Source of the DNA: Ornithinimicrobium laminariae
GTDB lineage: Bacteria > Actinomycetota > Actinomycetes > Actinomycetales > Dermatophilaceae
Length of the DNA: 64,000 bases
Direction of reading: 5' to 3'
Assembly (NCBI RefSeq): GCF_019457945.1
Contig: NZ_JAHZSU010000003.1
Location: 310,001 to 374,000, forward strand
Below are positions 17,545-26,107 of the stretch, piece by piece. Positions within the stretch are counted from its first letter, which is position 1. Every line of letters starts with the position of its first letter. The notes under the pieces were generated by a model. The model was not told where the DNA came from. It was given only the letters and a program-made list of their open reading frames with translations, and did not search any database. A program made the position numbers and the translations under genes.

Positions 17545-19511
17545 AGGTCGCAACCGGTGAAGCGATAAATCGACGCCTGGCCACCTGAGTCGATCAACTC
17601 AAACTCGGGCAGGTTGGTGTTGATGGTCCGCAGCCCCGGCGTGGCCTCTTCGTATTTGGCGCCCTCGGCAAAAGACAACGTGTCGCCATAGACGTGTGTT
17701 ACGCCTAGCGTGCGGACCGCCTCACAGACCTCAGGGTTGGTGCGCCAGTGGCTGAAGTCTTCCGCCAGCAGCAGACGCTCCGGAGAGCCAGCAATCGGCG
17801 TGAGCTGCGGGTAGACAACCTCGACGTCGCTGCGGGCCAGCAGGTAGGGCGAGCCAGCGCTTGCCTCGCCCAAGACCACCGCGTCATCGGGTAGCGTCTC
17901 GGCTGCCCGGTCGACCATCGCAATCTCGTCCTCCTCAAGCATCGTGCCCCAAGCGATCGGCCAGGTGCTATAGGTGGAGGACATGATCGTCGTCTGAGTG
18001 TTCCAGCGGAAGCCAAAAGTCGCGACGGCGATGATGCCGACGACTGCCAGAGCGGCTTTGCCGGTGCGCCAGTGTCGCCAGGCGCTCAGCCGGTCAGCCA
18101 CCCATGCCGCGCCCGCGGCAGCGAGCATGATCGCCGGAATCACCAGCAACTGGTTGATCCGGGACGCTTGAGTGTACCAAAAACCGGCCAGAATTCGCAG
18201 TGGATTCTCGGGTGGTCCGGCGGCCAGCAGTGTGAAGATGGCGGCGAGGGTCAAAGCCACGATGAGCCAGCGCGACTTCTTGAGCCGCCAGGAAAGCACG
18301 ATCCCGATGCCGGCCAGGATGGTGATCACGATGTTGACCGAGGTGACCGGGTACACGTAAATCAACGGGTGATCGATCAGCAGCGACCCGATGCCCGGCA
18401 GATACGACGCCTGGCCGCCACGCTCATACGACACGATCGAGTTCACGGGTTCGCTGGTCAGCACCATGACGGAGACAAACAGCGCAGCCGTCGACCCGAG
18501 TGCTACCCAGATGCCGACAGCGAGTTGATGGCCACGCTTCCACCAGCGTGTTGCCACCCGGGCCAGCAGCACCACGAGCACCGGACCGGCGAGCAATGTT
18601 AGTGAGAACAGGCCAGAGCCGTGTGAGAGCACCACACCGGCAAACGCCCACGCCAATCCCAGTCCGTATGCGGTGTGCACCCGCCAGCCGAGGTCGCGTC
18701 GCAGCGTCGAAATGACGAGCGCCAGCGTGCCGGGGATGCAGGCCACGCTCAAAGCAAACGGCCAGACGCCCAGCATCGAAACGGCAACCGCCGGGAAGGA
18801 GACGAAGGTGGCGGCAACCACCGGGACCATCACCACGGGCAGTGCGCGACGAGGCCAAACCACGCGAGCAAGGGCGATCAGGCCAGCGATCCAGATGATG
18901 GAGCCGATCACGATGGATGAGCCGTTGGCGGCTTCGGTCACGTTGCCAAAGCCAGGCGCAATCGCTACCAGGCCATGCCAGACGGAGGGGTAATAGGGCG
19001 CGAGCGTGTCGGCATACATCGGAGCAAGCCCGCCCAAGCTGGAGGCATTGCCCGTGTCGTCGATAAACCAGACAGCGTTGACGTGATAGACCGCATCCCA
19101 GGCTTGACCAGGCATGTTAGCCCCGCCCATGCCAACCATCATGGCCAGCGCGAGGACGCCACCGCCGAGAGCCCAAGCGGCTACCAACCAGCCCTGCTCA
19201 CGCGGAGAAAGGCGTTTTTGCCCAGCCACGCGCGAGGTCTTGTCGCTCGCTAGGGTGCCAAGCGCCAGGCCGAAGCCCGCCGCGATCAGCCACGCCAAGC
19301 CCACGGCTAAAGCGAAAGAGGTCAACGACCAGGGCACGCCGAGCCAGGCCAGCAAGACGGCGACGACCCCGGCATACCCGGAGGTGACGGCTGCACCAGC
19401 GCCCAGGGCTACGAGGCCCCGGACACCGAGCAACCGTAAGACTCCATAGCCCGGCAGCACCCAGAGCAGCGCCATGGCCAGCAGGCCCGGCGTGACTACA
19501 AGCCAACTCAT
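17541..19511 (-). CDS. DUF6541-type multi-spanning membrane protein (GT-C-like)
   Basis: 656 aa with a dozen or more hydrophobic helices and a soluble C-terminal portion of roughly 130 residues. The layout of many helices, a D/E-containing first outer loop (GQAWDAVYH) and a C-terminal extracytoplasmic domain resembles GT-C glycosyltransferases that use polyprenyl-phosphate sugars; this is inference from architecture. The start 19511 overlaps the dehydrogenase stop by 4 bp (ATGA). It is co-transcribed with the glycan sugar-nucleotide gene upstream. Confidence 0.78.
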   Translation of the reverse strand: MSWLVVTPGLLAMALLWVLPGYGVLRLLGVRGLVALGAGAAVTSGYAGVVAVLLAWLGVPWSLTSFALAVGLAWLIAAGFGLALGTLASDKTSRVAGQKRLSPREQGWLVAAWALGGGVLALAMMVGMGGANMPGQAWDAVYHVNAVWFIDDTGNASSLGGLAPMYADTLAPYYPSVWHGLVAIAPGFGNVTEAANGSSIVIGSIIWIAGLIALARVVWPRRALPVVMVPVVAATFVSFPAVAVSMLGVWPFALSVACIPGTLALVISTLRRDLGWRVHTAYGLGLAWAFAGVVLSHGSGLFSLTLLAGPVLVVLLARVATRWWKRGHQLAVGIWVALGSTAALFVSVMVLTSEPVNSIVSYERGGQASYLPGIGSLLIDHPLIYVYPVTSVNIVITILAGIGIVLSWRLKKSRWLIVALTLAAIFTLLAAGPPENPLRILAGFWYTQASRINQLLVIPAIMLAAAGAAWVADRLSAWRHWRTGKAALAVVGIIAVATFGFRWNTQTTIMSSTYSTWPIAWGTMLEEDEIAMVDRAAETLPDDAVVLGEASAGSPYLLARSDVEVVYPQLTPIAGSPERLLLAEDFSHWRTNPEVCEAVRTLGVTHVYGDTLSFAEGAKYEEATPGLRTINTNLPEFELIDSGGQASIYRFTGCDL

Positions 19512-20818
19512 GGGGTAAGGCTTTCGCCTCCACCAATGGTCAAACACGGCACGCCGGTGAAGTTGCTGGCCTGGGTGATGCGACGGCCATCGAGAAGCAG
19601 TCGCAGGCCAGGCAGGTCGCAGGTTGTCAGGTCGGCGTATTCGGGGTGGTCAGCCTGCACGATGGCGACATCGACATCAGCGCCCAACTCGTGCGCCGTC
19701 CAACCAAATCCAGCCAACTCCTCGGCAGAGTACATCGGGTCGTGAACGGTGACGACGGCACCACGGGCCAGCAATGAGCCAACGGTCGCGAAGACGCCGG
19801 AGAAGGCGGTCTCTTTGACCTTGCCGCGGTAGGCGGCGCCCAAGACGACGACCCGGAGACCCGCGAGTGAGCCCAGCAGCGCCTCGGCGCGAGCCACCGC
19901 GTACTCCGGCATCGCGGCGTTGGCGGCACGAGCGGTGCTGACGATGCTGGCTTCCGGGTCGGTCGAGAGGTAAAGGCGTGGGTAGACCGGGATGCAGTGG
20001 CCACCGACGGCGATGCCGGGCTGGTGAATGTGGCTGAAGGGTTGCGAGTTGCAAGCTTCGATGACGCGCTGCACGTCGATGCCCACGATGTCGGCGTAGC
20101 GGGCGAACTGGTTGGCCAGGCCGATGTTGACGTCGCGATAGGTCGTCTCGGCAAGCTTGGCCATCTCGGAGGCTTCAGCGCTGCCCATGTCCCACACGCC
20201 GTTCGGGCGCGGCAGGTCAGTGCGCTCGTCGAAGGTCAACACTTGTTCGTAGAAGCCGATGGCCTTGGCAGTGCCGGCTTCGGTGAGCCCGCCGACGAGT
20301 TTGGGGTAACGACGCAGGTCTTCGAAGACGCGGCCGGTGAGCACCCGCTCTGGGCTAAACACCAAGTGGAAGCCTTCGTCGCTGCCCTCTGCCAGACCGG
20401 AGATCTCTTCAATCATGGGCTTCCAGCGACCACGGGTGGTGCCGACCGGCAGAGTCGTTTCATACGAGATCAAAGTGCCGGGGGTGATGTGCTCGGCCAA
20501 CGAGCGGGTCGCACCGTCCATCCAGCCAAAGTCGGGGCGGCTCTCGGCGTCCACGAAGAGCGGGACGACCAGCACGACGGCGTCCGCGTTGGGGATGGCG
20601 TCAGCGTAGTCGGTGGTCGCGCGCAAGCGGCCTGCGGGCACCAACTCAGCCAGCTTTTCAGCCAGGTGCGCCTCCCCCGGGAAAGGCTCTTCACCAGCAT
20701 TGATCACATCAACGACGCCCTGGTTGACGTCCACGCCCACCACGTCGTGACCTGCGTCGGCGAATTGCACGGCAAGCGGCAACCCGATCTTGCCTAGCGC
20801 GACAACAGCGATCTGCAT
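19508..20818 (-). CDS. UDP-N-acetyl-hexosamine 6-dehydrogenase (WbpA/WecC type)
   Basis: Oxidises the C6 of a UDP-HexNAc to the uronic acid using NAD. It is 436 aa. The N-terminal Rossmann motif is degenerate in its first glycine (ALGKIG), Lys221 lies in EMAKLAET, and catalytic Cys275 lies in VGGHCIPVYP. With the WecB-, WbpB-, WbpE- and WbpD-like genes of this locus it fits the entry to a diacetamido-uronic acid pathway; UDP-ManNAcA synthesis is the alternative. An 8-bp hairpin lies upstream. Confidence 0.9.
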   Translation of the reverse strand: MQIAVVALGKIGLPLAVQFADAGHDVVGVDVNQGVVDVINAGEEPFPGEAHLAEKLAELVPAGRLRATTDYADAIPNADAVVLVVPLFVDAESRPDFGWMDGATRSLAEHITPGTLISYETTLPVGTTRGRWKPMIEEISGLAEGSDEGFHLVFSPERVLTGRVFEDLRRYPKLVGGLTEAGTAKAIGFYEQVLTFDERTDLPRPNGVWDMGSAEASEMAKLAETTYRDVNIGLANQFARYADIVGIDVQRVIEACNSQPFSHIHQPGIAVGGHCIPVYPRLYLSTDPEASIVSTARAANAAMPEYAVARAEALLGSLAGLRVVVLGAAYRGKVKETAFSGVFATVGSLLARGAVVTVHDPMYSAEELAGFGWTAHELGADVDVAIVQADHPEYADLTTCDLPGLRLLLDGRRITQASNFTGVPCLTIGGGESLTP

Positions 20819-20830
20819 TGGAGTCCTACC

Positions 20831-20859
20831 CCTCGTGGTGACATCAGTACCCCACGAGG
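20831..20859 (-). promoter_or_regulatory. Inverted repeat in the leader of the sugar dehydrogenase gene
   Basis: CCTCGTGG (20831-20838) and CCACGAGG (20852-20859) form a perfect 8-bp inverted repeat 13 nt apart. It ends 12 nt before the start codon. It could be an operator or an mRNA hairpin. Confidence 0.45.
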
Positions 20860-20890
20860 ATACGGCCTAGTGCTGGACTTCTGCTGGCAC

Positions 20891-21964
20891 TCAGGCGCGA
20901 GTGGCTAGCCACGAAGCCGCCATAAAACGCGGCGGCGCTTCTGGGTGTAGCAACTGACTCAGATGAGCCGGTATGAGCGTGGCCGGGCGGCCGTGACGGC
21001 GTCTGGCTTTCGCGGCACCCAGGAGCGTCTGGGCTTCGATGCTCGGATCGCTGGCCGCCTGGAGGAGCGCATGGTCAGCGCGGGACAGTGGTTTGGCAAA
21101 GTTCGGGGCGGCTTGGGCGAACTGCTCCATCATCTGGGCGAGGGCCACGCGCTCGTCGGCCGTCCACCAGCCTGGGTCTTGGCGATACCAAATGGCGCCA
21201 AAAACGTGGATGCGCACCAGCTTGGTGACGATGGTCGTGCGCAGTTCCTCTGGGTAGCCAGCGAACCAGCCTTGGGCCAGCAGGTGCCGCAGGAAGGTGA
21301 ACTCTTCGGTGATGCTGCGGGGGTCGAGAGTCACCCGGTCGGTGGCATCTTCGCCGATGACATAGCCGGGACCATTGCGGTCGATCGCCACTTTCGTCTC
21401 ACACCACAGCCGGGTCACATACGACACATCGCCGCCGACCCGCATGCCCTCAACTAGCTGTGCCCCGAGCCGCTGACGTGCGGCGTTAGACACTAAACCC
21501 AACGGCGCGCTGCGATAACTCAGCCGGTCCTTGATGGGGTCTGCGAGGCCGTTATGCCAACGCCGAGCAGGTGGCGTCGGGACGGCTTTGTCGGGCTGGC
21601 CGAGGCTGAGGCGGGTGAGCACGCTTTCAGCGCCAGTCTTGCGCGCAACTGCTACCCACGAGTCCACGGCTCCGGGGCTCAAGGTGTCATCTGATCCCAT
21701 GATCGAGACGAACTCCGCGTCGCTCGCTCGCATGCCAGCGTTGAACGGGCCAGAAGCACTGCGATGCCCATCGGTATGCGCCAACCACGCGACGTGGTCA
21801 CGGTGCGCTGGGGGCAACTCGGCTGCGATGACATCTAGTTCCACGTTGTGGCAGACGACTGTAAGGGAGGCGTGGGCGGCATTGCCGTCAAGCACGCTCG
21901 CGACAGCGCGGGCAATCGGACGGGTGGGCGTGTGGACGGCAATGATTACCTCAACCGGCTTCAC
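20891..21964 (-). CDS. Family 2-like glycosyltransferase (GT-A)
   Basis: 357 aa. The N-terminal half resembles GT2: VEVIIAVHTPTRPIARAVASVL is the first nucleotide-binding unit and IMGSDDTLSP provides the acidic metal/diphosphate motif. The C-terminal half is helical and unlike common GT2 tails. The donor and acceptor are unknown. It overlaps the upstream GT4 gene by 4 bp, so the two are translationally coupled. Confidence 0.8.
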   Translation of the reverse strand: MKPVEVIIAVHTPTRPIARAVASVLDGNAAHASLTVVCHNVELDVIAAELPPAHRDHVAWLAHTDGHRSASGPFNAGMRASDAEFVSIMGSDDTLSPGAVDSWVAVARKTGAESVLTRLSLGQPDKAVPTPPARRWHNGLADPIKDRLSYRSAPLGLVSNAARQRLGAQLVEGMRVGGDVSYVTRLWCETKVAIDRNGPGYVIGEDATDRVTLDPRSITEEFTFLRHLLAQGWFAGYPEELRTTIVTKLVRIHVFGAIWYRQDPGWWTADERVALAQMMEQFAQAAPNFAKPLSRADHALLQAASDPSIEAQTLLGAAKARRRHGRPATLIPAHLSQLLHPEAPPRFMAASWLATRA

Positions 21965-23115
21965 CGCAGATGTCCCCGCATCTGCTCGGCCACCACGTAG
22001 GCCTGGTCGTAGGAGTCAGCAACCGTGGCGGCCGCGAACTCATCGCCAATCGTGTCGCTGATTTGGCCCGCGCTCAGGTTGGTGGCCGTGCTCAAGACCT
22101 GTTCGATGGCGTCGGCATAGGACGCGGCGTCTTGCTGTGACACGGTGCGACCAACGTGTGAGTCGATGTACTCCCCCTGGCCACCGGTTGAGCCGACCAC
22201 GACGGGGCGGCCGGACAAGATGGCTTCGGCGCAGGAGACAAAGAAGTTGTCGCCGCGGGTGGGGCCGAGGAAAAGGTCAGCGTCGGCATACTCGCGCAGC
22301 ACGCCCTCGCGGTCTTTGGTGCCGACCAGAGAGACCTTGTCACTGATCTCGAGGACGGCGGCTCGGGCGATGATCTCTGGCGCTAGGTCGCCGTCTCCGA
22401 CAAAACGGATGCTGGTGGTTTGGCCTCGGCTGATGAGCTCGGCGACCACATCGACGGCCAGGACGGGGTCTTTGCGTGCGATGAGGCCACCGACACTGAC
22501 GAGTCGCAGCTCTTCGCTGATCTTGGCGGGCGTTCGCCGTGGACTCGGGAATGGTGCCGGCACAATGCACGGGATGACCAATGTCGGCGCGGTGCCACGG
22601 ACTTCACGAATCGGCTCGGCTAAATAGCCGCAGACAGCGGTGACGACATCGGGGCGCTTGAGCAGTTGCATCAGGCCAGGCAGAGCGGCCTGCCAGATGT
22701 CGGGAAGTGTTTGCGGCGCGGTGATGCCCGACCAGTGCTCGGTGTGAATCCAACTGACCTTGGGCCGCCAGGACGCCATCGCGAGCAGTGATGAGAACGC
22801 CATGGAGTGGACGACGTCGGCCTTCGCGGCGAGCTTTTGGAGCTGCTTACTGGCACGCAGGACCGAGAAAACGTCCGTGGTTTTCATGGGGATCCGCAGC
22901 ACCGGGATGCCCTCAATCGTGGTTGTTTCGCCGTAGGTGCCCGGCCGGCCCTTTTCGTGCGCGTCGAGGTCGGCCAACTGCTCCGGTGGCGCTAAGTGGA
23001 TCAGCGCCACCTCATGCCCGAGCGAGGCCAAGGCCAACGCATCTTTGACGACAAAAGCGCCCGTTGAGGGCTGACTCTTGGTGGGTAGCCAGGTGGTGAC
23101 GGCAAGAACGCGCAT
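21961..23115 (-). CDS. Family 4 glycosyltransferase (GT-B)
   Basis: 384 aa from ATG 23115. The N-terminal Rossmann half begins MRVLAVTTWLP. The C-terminal half carries SVGGLIARKDP and the family acidic loop around SCAEAILSGRPVVV, where the first Glu fits the retaining GT4 position. The open frame continues upstream to 23763 but that part lies antisense to wecB. TAGTTT 7 nt before the ATG makes a leaderless start. It leads a two-gene operon with the GT2-like gene. Confidence 0.9.
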   Translation of the reverse strand: MRVLAVTTWLPTKSQPSTGAFVVKDALALASLGHEVALIHLAPPEQLADLDAHEKGRPGTYGETTTIEGIPVLRIPMKTTDVFSVLRASKQLQKLAAKADVVHSMAFSSLLAMASWRPKVSWIHTEHWSGITAPQTLPDIWQAALPGLMQLLKRPDVVTAVCGYLAEPIREVRGTAPTLVIPCIVPAPFPSPRRTPAKISEELRLVSVGGLIARKDPVLAVDVVAELISRGQTTSIRFVGDGDLAPEIIARAAVLEISDKVSLVGTKDREGVLREYADADLFLGPTRGDNFFVSCAEAILSGRPVVVGSTGGQGEYIDSHVGRTVSQQDAASYADAIEQVLSTATNLSAGQISDTIGDEFAAATVADSYDQAYVVAEQMRGHLR

Positions 23116-23122
23116 ACCCCCA

Positions 23123-23128
23123 AAACTA
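23123..23128 (-). promoter_or_regulatory. -10 element, leaderless promoter of GT4 gene
   Basis: TAGTTT on the minus strand is 7 nt before the ATG at 23115. It is back to back with the wecB -10, only 10 bp apart. Confidence 0.6.
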
Positions 23129-23138
23129 CCCGTTGGCC

Positions 23139-23144
23139 TAGGGT
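23139..23144 (+). promoter_or_regulatory. -10 element, leaderless promoter of wecB
   Basis: TAGGGT is 7 nt before the GTG at 23152. The whole divergent intergenic region is 36 bp. Confidence 0.6.
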
Positions 23145-23151
23145 TGAGGGC

Positions 23152-24222
23152 GTGAAGGTCCTCAGCGTGGTGGGCGCGCGCCCCCAGTTTGTGAAACTTG
23201 CCCCTATTGCTGCCGAATTCGCCCGTCGCGGCGTCGAGCACGTGATTGTGCACACCGGGCAGCACTACGACCCGATGCTCTCTGATGTGTTCTTCGCTGA
23301 CCTGGGGATTCCGGCGCCGAATACTCACCTCGGCGTGGGCAGCGGATCGCATGGGCAACAGACCGGCGCTATCTTGGGCGCACTGGATGAGATCTTGGCG
23401 CAGCACCAGCCCGATTGGGTGCTGGTCTATGGCGACACGAATTCGACGTTGGCCGCTGCGCTGTCTGCGGTGAAGATGCACCTGCGGGTGGCTCACCTTG
23501 AGGCTGGCCTGCGTTCGTTCAACCGGCGGATGCCCGAAGAGCACAATCGGGTGTTGACCGATCACGCTGCTGACCTGTTGCTTGCCCCGACCTCTGTCGC
23601 TGCTGGGCACCTGGCCGACGAAGGTCTGAGCGATCGCACCGAGGTTGTAGGCGACGTGATGGTCGATGTCTTGATGACCGTGCGCGATTCGCTGGCTGAC
23701 CCTGCCGCGGTTCTTTCTCGGTTGGGTGTCGACTCCGGGGAGTATTCGGTGGCGACCATTCACCGGGCGGAAAACACGGACGACCCGGTGCGGTTACACG
23801 CGATCGTCGATGCCCTACACGAGGTCGATCATCATGTCCTGCTGTTGGCTCATCCGCGGTTGCGGGCCAAGGCCGATGCTCACGGGATTCCGCTGGCTGG
23901 CGGATCGCTGTCAGTCCACGACCCGTTGGGTTATCCCGACTTGATCGCGGCAGTCTCTCAGGCCCGCGGCGTCGTGACTGACTCTGGTGGGCTGCAGAAG
24001 GAAGCCTTCGTGTTGCGGGTGCCTGGCACGACCGTCCGCACCGAGACCGAGTGGGTCGAAACCCTCGATGGCGACTGGAACGTTCTCGTTGAGCCCGGGC
24101 CAGCCTTGGCCGCTGCCGCCTCACGTCCGCGGCCCGCCCCAACTGATGCTGCGCCGTATGGCGTGGGCCAGGCTGCCTCGGCCGTCACTGACGCGCTGAT
24201 TGGCCGCCTAAAGCGTCAATAG
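23152..24222 (+). CDS. wecB: UDP-N-acetylglucosamine 2-epimerase (non-hydrolysing)
   Basis: Interconverts UDP-GlcNAc and UDP-ManNAc, or in a Wbp-type pathway the 3-acetamido uronic acid form (WbpI). It is 356 aa. GARPQFVKLAP at the N-terminus, D95 (YGDTNST), E117 (HLEAGLRS) and the PEEHNR segment at 128-133 are the known catalytic region, and the C-terminal TDSGGLQKEA contacts UDP. It is alone on its strand, flanked by glycosyltransferases on the other strand. Confidence 0.94.
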   Translation: MKVLSVVGARPQFVKLAPIAAEFARRGVEHVIVHTGQHYDPMLSDVFFADLGIPAPNTHLGVGSGSHGQQTGAILGALDEILAQHQPDWVLVYGDTNSTLAAALSAVKMHLRVAHLEAGLRSFNRRMPEEHNRVLTDHAADLLLAPTSVAAGHLADEGLSDRTEVVGDVMVDVLMTVRDSLADPAAVLSRLGVDSGEYSVATIHRAENTDDPVRLHAIVDALHEVDHHVLLLAHPRLRAKADAHGIPLAGGSLSVHDPLGYPDLIAAVSQARGVVTDSGGLQKEAFVLRVPGTTVRTETEWVETLDGDWNVLVEPGPALAAAASRPRPAPTDAAPYGVGQAASAVTDALIGRLKRQ

Positions 24223-24263
24223 CCCGAACCGAACTTAGTCGACAGATTTTAAGACGCTGCGCA

Positions 24264-24884
24264 TCAGCGGAGCGGCACTAGATATGCGTCCAGGACCAAA
24301 GATCCATCCTCGCTATCGGTGGATCGGATGCGAGACGAACGGATGGGCCCCCCGTACCCCCCAAGCAGTTCAGCAGCCGCCTTTTCGGTCGATTCGAGCG
24401 AGTAGCGGGTAGACCAGCCATCGGAACCTGCAATGTGGCCACCCAAGTGCCTGATGTCGCGCCGCACCTGACTGTAATAGGGCACCCACACCAGTAGGTA
24501 TCCTTCGGCTCGGCCGGCATCGACAATCGGCTCAAGTTTGGCCGCATCCGCCTCGAGCTTTGCATCTACCTGCCTCGGAATATCAAGGAGATCACTTGCA
24601 TAAAACATCTTCGCCTCGATCACAGTCATGGGCTCAAGGCTTTTCCGGTCGGAGACCGTTATGTCAACACGCTTAAAGAGCCCGGGCCTTGTTTGCTCAC
24701 GTTGAACAATCCAACCCTGTGACCGGACAATGCGATTTGCCGCATGCCGAAGCAGGTCGTTCAGTTCGCCTTCGCCACCACTGCTGCAAACTTCGTATAT
24801 CTCATCATCCGAGAGCCCATTCGTGCACATACGGATAGCCTCAAGCAAGAGTTCAGGGACCAATTCGTCTCGTGTTGTATCCAT
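24264..24884 (-). CDS. Hypothetical protein with PD-(D/E)XK-like motif
   Basis: 206 aa, not recognised as a named family. The central strand-turn-strand has D74 (RVDITVSD) and, sixteen residues on, E90-A-K92 (VIEAK), the spacing expected of PD-(D/E)XK nucleases. The N-terminal region is helical and could bind DNA or a partner. It is the only gene of its kind in a glycan locus and has its own leaderless-type promoter, suggesting a single-gene insertion. Nuclease activity is inference. Confidence 0.6.
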   Translation of the reverse strand: MDTTRDELVPELLLEAIRMCTNGLSDDEIYEVCSSGGEGELNDLLRHAANRIVRSQGWIVQREQTRPGLFKRVDITVSDRKSLEPMTVIEAKMFYASDLLDIPRQVDAKLEADAAKLEPIVDAGRAEGYLLVWVPYYSQVRRDIRHLGGHIAGSDGWSTRYSLESTEKAAAELLGGYGGPIRSSRIRSTDSEDGSLVLDAYLVPLR

Positions 24885-24890
24885 GCAATG

Positions 24891-24896
24891 ACTTTA
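24891..24896 (-). promoter_or_regulatory. -10 element of the PD-(D/E)XK-like gene
   Basis: TAAAGT lies 6 nt before the ATG at 24884 on the minus strand; no ribosome site is present. Confidence 0.55.
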
Positions 24897-24946
24897 TCCC
24901 CGTATTCGTACATTGCCGAGCTGACCTGCGCCGATAGGAGCCGGAC

Positions 24947-26107
24947 CTACACATCTAGAGCGTCAATAGCTTTCGCCCAGCCCTGGATCTGTTCCTCGGC
25001 GCTCAACTCGTGAGCGACCGCATGGCTGGCTGCCTTGAAGCCGGCGACCTGCTCGTCGCTTAGACCATCCAGAGCGGCTGCCAAACTCTGGGCAGTGAAG
25101 TCTTCCGTGACCGCTCCCAAGCCGTGAAGCTCAATGAGGCCAGCCATTTCCGGGCTTGGCCCGACGATGATGCCCAGTCGCGCTTGGACAAAGTCGAAAA
25201 ACTTGTTTGGAAGGGTAAACCTGTAGTTGAAGGTTAGGGGCGGGAGCACGAATATCCCCAGGTCAGCCTGCGCCAGCCGATCCCCCAGCTCGTGCGGCGC
25301 GACTGGTTCGTGGAATGAGACTTGCGGCAAATCCTGGGCGCTAGCCTTCAACTCCGCCAAGTAGGTCGGGTCGTTGGGCATCAAGTACAAGTCGAGGGTT
25401 GTCTCGCGCTTGGCCAACCGCACCGCGTCGATCATCACATCGAGGCTGCGGTTGCGGCGAGCTAGACCCGAGTGGACTAACCGCAAAGGGTCCCCGACAG
25501 GTGTCGGTTCGCGGTCGACATAGGGAGCGGCATTGACCACCACGTCTGGCTTGATCCCAAACTCACGCTCATACTCGCGAGCTAATTCAGCGCCAACCGT
25601 CGAGGTCGAGTCAGCTTTGCTCACCCAGCGCTGCACAATCCAACGATTGAAGGGGGCGATGAATAGCCGCCAGCGCCAGGATTCTTCGTTTTGCCTTGGC
25701 GCATACTCGTGCAGATCCGCGTGAACCCCCTGTGCACCCATCGTCATTGCCAGCGGCACCGTCTCAACGTCATTCGCCAAAACCAGATCCCAGGTGCCAG
25801 GTGTTAACTCTGCTCGCAAGAACTTAATAACCGGCGCAGTGTCGTAAGCGCGTTGATAGCGCCGAGCGATCACCTGTTTACGGTCTTTGTGCCACGCGAC
25901 GATGGAGTCTGGGATGCGAACATGCCCAGCCAACTCGATCCCGTCTCCGTCGGGTGCCTCACCGTAACCAACGGTGGTGACCGCATACCGGGGGCTCAGC
26001 AGGCGCAATTGTCGCAGCAACCGAGCGTCAGACTTCAGCGGGCTGAAGGTGATGATCAGCAGGCTGCGCCGGTCATCGCTGGGTCCCGAGCCCGTGCTTT
26101 CGCTCAC
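24947..26107 (-). CDS. GT-B glycosyltransferase, group 1-like
   Basis: 386 aa. The N-terminal half (LLIITFSPLKSDARLLRQLR) and C-terminal half (LRLVHSGLARRNRSLDVMIDA) form the two Rossmann-like domains. The LPNKFFDFVQARLGIIVG loop corresponds to the sugar-nucleotide site of related glycosyltransferases. It is similar in layout to the gene just upstream, so the pair may be an old duplication. A 4-bp overlap (ATGA) links them. Confidence 0.82.
   Translation of the reverse strand: MSESTGSGPSDDRRSLLIITFSPLKSDARLLRQLRLLSPRYAVTTVGYGEAPDGDGIELAGHVRIPDSIVAWHKDRKQVIARRYQRAYDTAPVIKFLRAELTPGTWDLVLANDVETVPLAMTMGAQGVHADLHEYAPRQNEESWRWRLFIAPFNRWIVQRWVSKADSTSTVGAELAREYEREFGIKPDVVVNAAPYVDREPTPVGDPLRLVHSGLARRNRSLDVMIDAVRLAKRETTLDLYLMPNDPTYLAELKASAQDLPQVSFHEPVAPHELGDRLAQADLGIFVLPPLTFNYRFTLPNKFFDFVQARLGIIVGPSPEMAGLIELHGLGAVTEDFTAQSLAAALDGLSDEQVAGFKAASHAVAHELSAEEQIQGWAKAIDALDV

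Noticed and set aside
21961..23763. 600-codon reading of the GT4 gene
   Set aside because: Only 21961-23115 is glycosyltransferase; the first 216 codons are antisense to wecB and a leaderless promoter sits before ATG 23115.
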